From the NCBI GenBank assembly GCA_050305515.1, contig JBNLFL010000008.1, positions 170,308 through 234,307 on the forward strand: a stretch of 64,000 bases of DNA, read 5' to 3'. Shown in pieces: positions 53,430 to 63,300 of the stretch. Position 1 is the first letter of the stretch. Each line of letters begins with the position of its first letter. The notes under the pieces are model-generated. The model made no database searches. It had not been told where the DNA came from and worked only from the letters and a program-made list of their open reading frames with translations. Source of the DNA: JAFGUB01 sp050305515. GTDB taxonomy: Bacteria > Campylobacterota > Campylobacteria > Campylobacterales > Sulfurimonadaceae. The translations under genes were made by a program, and so were the position numbers.

Positions 53430-54377
53430 ATGAAATTTTTAATCGTTCTTATTTTTTTTCTGGGCTTTACGCAGGCGGAAGAGACCGTACCCAACATCGA
53501 GGCGCTGATCGCGCAGAAACAGAAAAAGCTCTATCGCTCCATTGACGACCTGAACGATACTGACGCCGAGTACACCGTCAAAAAAATGCTTACGGGACTC
53601 TTCGGCCTCAAACCCTATAACGAAAACTACCTGATGCCCTTCTCCTACCGCGAAGGCTCCTACACCTCCTACACGCCCAGCGACGAGTACACCAATGTCG
53701 AAGCCGAAATACAGATCAGCCTGCAATACGACCTCTACACCGACCTCTTTGGTCTCGATGAAGTCTATTCTCTGGCCTATACCCAGAAGTCCATGTGGCA
53801 GGTCTATGCCAAATCGTCACCCTTTCGAGAGACCAACTACAACCCGGAGTTTATTATCAGTTTTCCGCTGTATCACGCCTCCGATACACTGAGCCTCAAA
53901 ATGTTCCGGTTTTCCATTTCGCACCAGTCCAACGGTCAGGGAAACATCACCGAACTTGACTACAATCTGACTCAGGCCGAAGATATTGTGGAAAAAAGCT
54001 GGATCGAAAACCGTTCCCGCTCCTGGAACTACATGACCGGAATGCTCGTTATGCAGCACCGCTCGCTCTTTATTGGCCTTAAGGGATGGTATCGCTTCGA
54101 TGACGGCGCGGAAGATGACAACCCCGACCTGCTCGATTACCTCGGGCACGGCGAGCTTTCACTGTTGCTGCCTTACGGCAAGGGGGTTTACAAGGCACGC
54201 TTCCGACAAAACTTCCAGACCGGCTACGGCGCGATGGAAGGCTCGTTTTCCTACCCGCTGGCAAATCATGACAATGTCTATTTTTACGCCAAAGTCTTTA
54301 GCGGGTACGGCGAGACCCTCATCGATTACAACCACTACATTACAAAGTTTTCCGTGGGGTTCAGCTTTTCGCGCTAA
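53430..54377 (+). CDS. pldA: Outer membrane phospholipase A
   Basis: A 315-residue outer membrane beta-barrel enzyme that hydrolyses phospholipids when the outer membrane is disturbed. After a signal peptide (cleavage near TQAEE), the catalytic segment SISHQSNGQ contains His165 and Ser167, with Asn168-Gly169 following, matching the OmpLA HxSNG active-site pattern, and the third catalytic residue Asn is in RSRSWN. The N-terminal 50 residues form a helix-rich extension. The C-terminus ends in a strand with terminal Phe-Ser-Arg, close to the usual aromatic end. A GGGAG site precedes the ATG. Its 3' end overlaps the opposite-strand giant gene by 4 nt. Confidence 0.92.
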   Translation: MKFLIVLIFFLGFTQAEETVPNIEALIAQKQKKLYRSIDDLNDTDAEYTVKKMLTGLFGLKPYNENYLMPFSYREGSYTSYTPSDEYTNVEAEIQISLQYDLYTDLFGLDEVYSLAYTQKSMWQVYAKSSPFRETNYNPEFIISFPLYHASDTLSLKMFRFSISHQSNGQGNITELDYNLTQAEDIVEKSWIENRSRSWNYMTGMLVMQHRSLFIGLKGWYRFDDGAEDDNPDLLDYLGHGELSLLLPYGKGVYKARFRQNFQTGYGAMEGSFSYPLANHDNVYFYAKVFSGYGETLIDYNHYITKFSVGFSFSR

Positions 54378-57300
54378 GCACTGAACCTCCGTCTGACAGC
54401 CCATCCAAAGAGCAGCGTAAGGAGCAGATATCCTAACGGCCCAAAAAGCGGAACCGCGACCGGAGCCGCTGCTATAGCATCCATACCCGAGCAGTCTTCG
54501 TCAATCCCGTTGCCCGGAATGTCGTATGCTCCGGGATGAATGGAAACATTGTTGTCGTTACAGTCGTTGATATTCCCGTAATAACCGTCAGCATCGCTGT
54601 CCACATTGACTGCTGCTTCGCTCGAACTGCTCGCAGCACTCGAACTGCTTGACGGTGCTGAAGAACTTGAAACGGCAGGAGCATTGTCGGTACTATCATC
54701 GCTGATGCTGATGGTAAGGTTCTGCTCCAGTGTGGCCGCAGCTCTTAAGAGTGCCGAAGGTGTGGCTGTCGTATAGCTTGCCCGGATACAGATACTCTGA
54801 CTGGTCGTGCTTTCATAATCGAAGCTGATGTTGGCCTGCAACTGATTGCCGCTGATGATGAAGTTGTTATCGTCAACACCTCCGCAGAAGCTAAAGCCGT
54901 TGACACTCTCATTGGCAGAGAGCGTCCCTACGACAGCGCCTATGGCGTTGTTCTCCATCAGTGTCGCGGATGACAGAAGTATCGCTGTCGGAACGACATC
55001 GGTGATGGCAATGCTCAGGTTCGCTTCATAGTCTGCACCGTAGCTGTCGGTGGCTTTGATACAGATGTCGTAACTGTTTTGGCTCTCAAAGTCAAAGAGT
55101 GCATTGCTTTTGAGAGTGTTGCCGTCAATAGTGAAGTTACCCTCCGCTCCTGCAGGCGTGTTACATGTAAGGCTAAAGGTGTGGGTATCTCCTGCATCGA
55201 TATCGCTGGCACTTAAGCTGCCTATTGTTGTTCCCACGGGGCTGTTCTCGGCAATCACATTGCTGCTAAGGATAATGTCGGTGGGTGCGTCGTTACTGCC
55301 TCCGACATTGACGTCGAAGGTTCTGGTACTGTTTTTATCACCGTCGTTACATGTAAGGGTGACGCTCACGATGCCACTGGCGTTGGCTACGGTCGTAAGG
55401 TTAAAATCGAGGGTATCAATGTAGTCTGCTGCATGTATCAGTGCGTTCCAGCCGGGGCTTACATGTAAGATCGAGGTGTCGTTGACATCGACTGTAAGAT
55501 TGAGGTCATCACCTTCGACATCACTGAGGTTAACATCGAAGTTATGTACGCCACTGTCTTCGGCTATGGTGATATTGCTAAATGCCGTGGTAATGAGCGG
55601 GGTGTCGTTGACGGCGCTGATGGTGAGACTTATACTCTGTCCGTCACTGAGTGAAGTGTTGCTCTCCTGAGTCACATTCACATTGAAGGTGACGCTTCCG
55701 TAAGCGTTGGCAACACTGTGGATCTGCATCTGGTTGCCGACAACCGTCACCGTCGCTTTGCTGGCATCGTTCGTTGAAGCGCTGAAGGTGAAGGCGTCGC
55801 CTTCAACGTCACTGGCGCTTAGGGTGATGTTGAAGTCACTGAAGTCTTCATCCTGAGCAGCCGGGTTGCTTATAACGCCAAGCACCGGAGCGTCATCAAC
55901 CGGGTCAACGGTTACTGTAAAAGTATCGGAGACGTTATTCTCCCCGTCGCTGCCGTAGACCGTAACGGTGATGATGCCATTCTGGTTGCTTTGGGGAAGA
56001 ATGGTGAGGATATCGCCGTTGATGCTCACACTAGCCAGTGATGTATTATTGCTCTCGGCGCTGAAGGTAAAGCTGCTGCTGTCGCTGTCGCTGATGTAGT
56101 GGCTCAGGTTCACATCGAGGTTGACGTCTTCGTTGGTCGCGTTGTTCCCGGTACTCCAGATAGGAGGATTATTGACCCCTGTAATATTCAGATCGAAGCT
56201 GGTGCCATCATAGTATTCGCCATCTGTGACGTTGACATCAATAGTGACGATGCCGTTAGCTGAAAGAACGCTGCTGATTTGCAGTTGATTACCGCTTATA
56301 TGTACGGTAGCTTTTGACGTGTCGTTTGAAAGTGCTGCAAAGGTGAGTGAGTCGCTATCGATATCGGTGGCACTAAGCGTAATGTTGAAATCGACGAAAT
56401 CTTCACTACGCTGCGTGTTGGCTATTGGAGTAATTACCGGAGCGTCATTCACGTTGGTGATGTTCACATCGAAGGTCTTTGTACTGTTTTTATCTCCGTC
56501 GTTACATGTAAAGGTGATTCTTGCGATACCGCTGGCGTTGGCTACGGTGGTGAGGTTAAAATCAAGCGTGTCAACATAATCGGCTGCGTGAATCAGCGTG
56601 TTCCATGAAGGGCTTACATGTAAGAGTGACGTATCGTTGATGTCTACTGTCAGATTGAGGTCATCGCCTTCTACATCACTGAGGTTTACGTCGAAGTTAT
56701 GTACGCCGCTATCTTCAGCAATCGTGATATCGGCAAACGGTGTCGTAATCAGCGGGGCATCATTTACCGCGTTAATCGTCAGGCTTACGGTCTGGCCATC
56801 GCTGAGGGTTGCATTGCTGTCCTGAGTAACGGTGACGTTAAAGCTCACGGTTCCAAAGGCATTGGCAACACTGTGAATCTGCATCTGATTGCCTGCTACT
56901 GTGACGGTGGCTTTACTGGCATCGTTGGTTGAAACGCTGAAGGTAAAACTGTTGCCTTCAGCGTCGCTCGCACTCAGGGTAATGTTGAAGTCTGCAAAGT
57001 CTTCGGCTTTGGCAGCAGGATCGGAAATGAAATCAAGTACCGGAGCGTCATCAACCGGGTCAACCGTTACCGTAAAGGTATCGGAGACGTTATTCTCCCC
57101 GTCGCTGCCGTAGACGGTAATGGTCACGACACCGTTTTGATCACTCTGTGGCAAGATGGTGAGGATGCTACCGCTAATGCTTACGGTTGCCAGTGTGGTG
57201 TTATTGCTCTCGGCACTAAAAACAAAGCTGCTGCTATCTGGGTCGTTAATGTAATAGCTCAGATTGACATCGAGGTTCACATCTTCGTTGGTGGTGTTGT

Positions 57301-60300
57301 TCTCGAGGCTCCACACCGGGGCATCATTGGCGTCGGCAATCGTAATGTCAAAGGTACGATAATCAACTGTTCCCGCGCCATCATCCGCCGCAACGCAGAC
57401 GCTTTGTGTCGGAGTGTTCTCATAATCAAACACTACATCGCTGCTCAGATTGCCATCAAGCGTTGTGGAGAAGTTGCCATCGTTACATGTAAGGCTGAAA
57501 TTATGCTCCGAGCCCGCATCAGTAGCAACGGCGCTGAATCTACCGACAAGCGTTCCCACCGTTGCGTTCTCGGCAATGCTACTGTTTGAGAGCGTGAGGG
57601 CGTAATCTACCGTAATATTAAAATCCTGCTGTGTTGCGGCATTGCCGTTTGAAACACTCAGGCTCACTGGGTGGACGCCGACATCACTCGCTGAAGGGGT
57701 GCCATAAAGTTCTTCAATCGCTTTGAAATACTGAACACGGTGATTGTTGGTATCGACTACATAAAGATTGCCTGCATCATCGCGGGTCAGCGCAGTGGGC
57801 AGGTAGAGCTGGTAGTTGGCCGAACCGCCGCCATAGGCACCGATCAGGGTCTCTCCCCGGCTCTCGCCTACACGCCACCTCTGAATGCGGTGGTTGGCAT
57901 AATCAGCCACATAGAGCGTATTGTTGCTATCAATAATCACATCGTAAGGATTGAATAACTGATGCGGCCCATCGCCCTCGCCGTTGTCTCCGGCAACCGT
58001 TGTACCGTTACTCTCCCCCTGCACCCACTTTTGAATCCGGCTGTTGCTAAGATCGGTAATGTAAATGTTATCGGCACTATCAAGCGCGATACCAACGGAT
58101 AACCCCATCTGGTTATCCGCACTGCCACTACCGTTACCTCCGGCAACCGTTATGCCGCTCGTGGCTCCGGATGCCCACTTTTGTACCCGGTAGTTACCAC
58201 GATCCACTACATAAAGGTTATCAGAGCCATCAAGAACAACCCCCATAGGCGATTGCAGCTGATCCGCGCCGCTGCCATAGCCGCCCTGCCCCGCAACCGT
58301 TGTGCCGCTCGTGGCTCCGGGCGCCCATTTCACAACACGGTGATTGGCCGTGTCGGATATGTAAAGATTCCCCGAAGCATCCAGCGTAACGCCGGTTGGC
58401 AGATTGAGCTGATTGGCGGCGCTGCCATTACCGTTACCGCCGGCAACCACTTCACCTGTAGTAGAACCCGGTGCATATTTTAACACCCGGTCGTTATTGT
58501 TATCGACCACATAGAGATTGCCAGAACTATCCAATACAGCCGAAGTCGGGAATGCCAGCTGATCGGTCGCACTGCCATAACCGCCCACACCCGCGAGTGT
58601 CGTGGCGTTTTGATCGTAAGCGCCTTTTTGCAGATGCAGCCATGACGGTAGCGTCGGCGCGCTCCAGCTTGCCGTGTCGCCATCATCGCTTTGCGGCGTG
58701 TAGCTGTAAAAGCGGCCCACATACGCCGTGGTTGTCGGCGCGCTGAGTACGACAGGATTGGTAGTAGCAATGGCACCATCACGTACGCAGCGGATATATT
58801 CCATGTTCGTTTTAAGCCCTGCCGTATCGGCTCCAAAATTAAAAAGTGCGCGCCATGCATACGAGCTTAAATCAGGGTAGGAGGTGGAACTCCAGAAGGC
58901 TGAACTGCGCTTATTTACAAAGGTGGTATCCATGGAGGGGAGATAATGCGTGAAGTCGATAATGGAGAACAGTTCGTTAATATTGGGCAGACGCCAGTCA
59001 TCGGTTCCGCTGATATTGAGATCTTCACAGTAATCGATCCCCTCACTCCAGTTGAGATCATGTGGCACCGTTTCTGAGAAGGTATGGGTACTCCAGCTTG
59101 TTCCCGAGACGTCATTATCCTGCCATGTCAGGTTGGTGTCACTGTCATAGACCGTCTCATTATAAGCATTACGGGTCAGATTGTTGGTAGTCTCGATATA
59201 ACCCGGAAGCTCCCTGACACATCGAACGTATTTGCTCTCACTACCAGCTAGCGCACCGTTATTACCATTATCATACGCCACAAGCCAAAAGCTGGATGGC
59301 GACACAACATAGGGAGTGCTTGACCAGTAAAAGTCATCGCTGGCGGTGTTATCGAAAATAGTCTCAATAGCGCAGTTGTCAGCCGCACAGTTTGCACCCC
59401 TGCGACTTTTATCGACTATGCCAAGGAGTTCTGTGACACTCGGCATACGCCAGTCGTTTTTGCCGTCAAGCACCAGAGCCGAACACGTAGCATTGGCCTG
59501 ATCCCAGGTCATGGTAGCGCTGATATTGTTATCCTGCCACTGCAGTCCGCTCGTGGTGTCGATCACAGTACCATTGATACGGCTGAAGTTGTGATCGGCG
59601 CCTTTTTGGTAGTACCCGTCGTCATAATCGGCAAAACTGATCGTCTGTCCGGTTTTAAAGAGCTGCGTAGTGCCGGTAGCCGCAGGTTCACTCACCGGTG
59701 TGATTGTCACATCAAAGCTGATACTGTCGCTCAGGTTACCATCGTTACATGTAAGCGTTACCCTGGCAACACCCGTAGCATTGCTTTGAGTGCTTAGCGC
59801 AAAGCTCAGGGCATTGGTATAGCTTGCTGAAGTGATCAGTCCGCTCCATGAGGGGCTTACATGTAAGAGCAAGGTGTCGTTAATATCTACGGTAAGATTC
59901 AGATCATCGCCTTCAACATCGCTTACATCGACATCGAAACTGTGCGTACCGCTATTCTCGTTTATGGTGATGTTGCCAAACATCGTCGTAATCACGGGAG
60001 CGTCATTGACGGCGTTGATGGTAACCGTAAAACTGTCAGAGACGTTGTTGTCACCGTCATAACCATAAACGGTGACGGTAACGATGCCGCTTTGATTGCT
60101 TTGCGGAAGGATGGAAAGAATCTCGCCGTTGATGCTCACGGTTGCCAGTGACGTGTTATTGGAATCGGCATAAAACGTGAAACTGGAGCTATCGATGTCA
60201 GTTATGTAATGGCTCAGGTTCACATCCAGATTCACGTCCTCATTGGTCGTGTTGTTCTCCATGCTCCACACCGGAGGGGTATTCACATCATTATCCACAA

Positions 60301-63300
60301 TCGTCACAAGTGTCGATGCGCTTCCCAATGTTGCGCCTCCGGTGATATTGGAGAGATTCACATCGAGCGTTTCGTTGTTTTCAACGATGGTGTCATCGGT
60401 GATGATGAGCGTGGCTGTTTTAGTGGCACTCTCGCCATCGGCCCAGCTGAGTGTCGTGTTCAGCGCGGTGTAATCGCTTCCGGCTGTAGCGCTGAGATTG
60501 GAGCTGTTGAGATCGATACTGACGGCACCGTCCGAGCCGCCCGTACGCGTGACGTTGATCTCCAGAGTACCGGCGTTTTCATTCACGCTGTAGCTGCTGC
60601 TTTGCAGTGCCAGCGTACCGGGTTGCACGGCACTGAGGTTGATGCTTGTCATTCTTGGCGTGAGGAGTGGAGATTTTGAGTGCAGCACGGCTTTCCAGCG
60701 CAGATCAGTTCCCGTGGTAGGGAACATAAAGCTGTCGCCGGATGTTACCCTATAGTAGCGCGCACCGCCGTTGTTACTCAGAAAATAGTCAATCGAAGTG
60801 TTGGCGGGAGTCGTCGCCGCAGCAGTCAATACGACGCCTGCAATAGGATTGCTCTCGCTGTCGACACGCAGGGAAATACCCTCATTCAGATGGGTTCTGA
60901 AGTGCTGACGGCGGTAGATACGGTTGACCTCATTATAATTACCCTCCACCAGGTCCAGATCGCCATCACCGTCGATATCGCCGAAGGTGACAGAGTTGGT
61001 AGTGTGCGCATCGGCAGTGATATTACTGCCGCTCACCCCGTTAAAGGGATCGGAGGTACCGTTATTGAGATAGAGGCGGTTGGCTGCACCAAGATTACCC
61101 GCAATCAGATCCAGATCACCATCACCGTCAATATCGCCGAGGGTGACAGAGGTGGTAGCATGCGCATCGCTTGTGATATCGCTGCCGCTCACTCCATTAA
61201 AGGGAGCAGCCGTGCCGTTATTAAGATAGAGGCGGTTGGCCTGATTATAATTCCCCGTTACCAGATCCAGATCGCCATCACCGTCGATATCGCTAAGGAT
61301 GACGGAGTTGGTATAGTGTGCATCGCTCGTGATATCGCTACCGCTTACGCCGTTAAAGGGATCGGACGTGCCGTTATTGAGATAGAGGCGGTTGACCTGA
61401 CCATTATTACCTGCCACCAGGTCCAGATCACCGTCACCGTCGATATCGCCAAGGGTGACAGAGTTGGTAGTGTGCACATCGGCAGTGATATTACTGCCGC
61501 TCACCCCATTAAAGGGATCGGCCGTGCCGTTATTGAGATAGAGGCGGTTGGCCGCACCAAGATTACCCGCAATCAGATCCAGATCACCATCACCGTCAAT
61601 ATCGCCGAGGGTGACAGAGGTGGTAGCATGCGCATCGCTTGTGATATCGCTGCCGCTTACTCCATTAAAGGGATCGGAGGTGCCGTTATTGAGATAGAGG
61701 CGGTTGGCCGCACCATTATTACCTGCCACCAGGTCAAGATCACCGTCACCGTTGATATCGCCAATGGTGACGGCGGCGGTAGAGTGCGCATCGGCAGTGA
61801 TATCGCTGCCGCTTACCCCGTTAAAAGGATCATCCGTACCGTTATTGAGGTAGAGACGATTGCGTCCGAAATTTCCCGCCACCAGATCCAGATCGCCATC
61901 ACTGTCCATATCGCCCAGTGCAACGGAGAAGGTATCGTTCACATCGCTCGTGACATCACTGCCGCTTACCCCGCTAAAGGCGCTGATACCGCTGTTATTG
62001 AGGTAGAGTCGGTTGGCCTCATTATAATTACCCTCCACCAGGTCCAGATCGCCGTCACCGTCGATATCGCCAAGGGTGACGGAGTTGGTATAGCGCGCAT
62101 CGGCAGTGATATTACTGCCGCTCACCCCGTTAAAGGGATCGGAGGTGCCGTTATTGAGATAGAGACGGTTGGCCGTACCATTATTACCTGCCACCAGGTC
62201 CAGATCGCCATCACCGTCGATATCGCCAAGGGTGACGGAGAGGGTAGCATGCGCATCGGCAGTGATAATACTGCCGCTCACCCCGTTGAAGGGATCGGAG
62301 GTACCGTTATTGAGATAGAGGCGGTTGGCCTGACTATAATTCCCCGTTACCAGATCCAGATCGCCGTCACCATCCATATCGCCCAGGGTGACAGAGCGGG
62401 TATAGTGCGCATCGCTCGTAATATCGCTGCCGCTCACCCCGTTAAAGGGATCGGAGGTACCGTTATTGAGATAGAGGCGGTTGGCCTGACCATTATTACC
62501 TGCCACCAGATCCAGATCGCCATCGTCATCCATATCGCCGAGGGTAACAGAGGTGGTAGCGTGCGCATCGCTCGTGATATCGCTGCCGCTCACTCCATTA
62601 AAGGGAGCAGCCGTGCCGTTATTGAGATAGAGGCGGTTGGCCGCATTGTGATTACCCGCAACCAGGTCCAGATCGCCATCACCGTCGATATCGCCAAGGG
62701 TGACGGAGTTGGTATAGTGCGCATCGGCAGTGATATTACTGCCGCTTACGCCGTTAAAGGGATCGGACGTGCCGTTATTGAGGTAGAGACGGTTGGCCGC
62801 TCCGGAATTCCCCACCACCAGATCCAGATCGCCGTCACCGTCGACATCACCGAGGGTGACGGTGACGGTATCGTCCGCATCGGCAGTGATATTACTGCCG
62901 CTCACCCCGTTAAAGGGATCGGAGGTGCCGTTATTGAGATAGAGGCGATTGGGCTGACTATTATAATTACCCGCTACCAAATCCAGATCGCCGTCACCGT
63001 CAATATCGCCGATGGTGACGGTGGCGGTAGCGTGCGCATCGGCAGAGACATCGCTGCCGCTTATATTGTGAAAAGGATTAGAGATACCGTTATTGAGATA
63101 GAGACGGTTGGCCGCACCATCATTACCAGCTACCAGATCCAGATCGCCATCACCGTCGATATCGCCCAGTGTAACGGAGAAGGTATCATGTGCATCAGCG
63201 GTAATATCACTGCCGCTCACCCCGTTAAAAGGATCGGACGTACCGTTATTGAGGTAGAGACGGTTGGCCTTATTTGCATCATTCCCCACGATCAGGTCCA

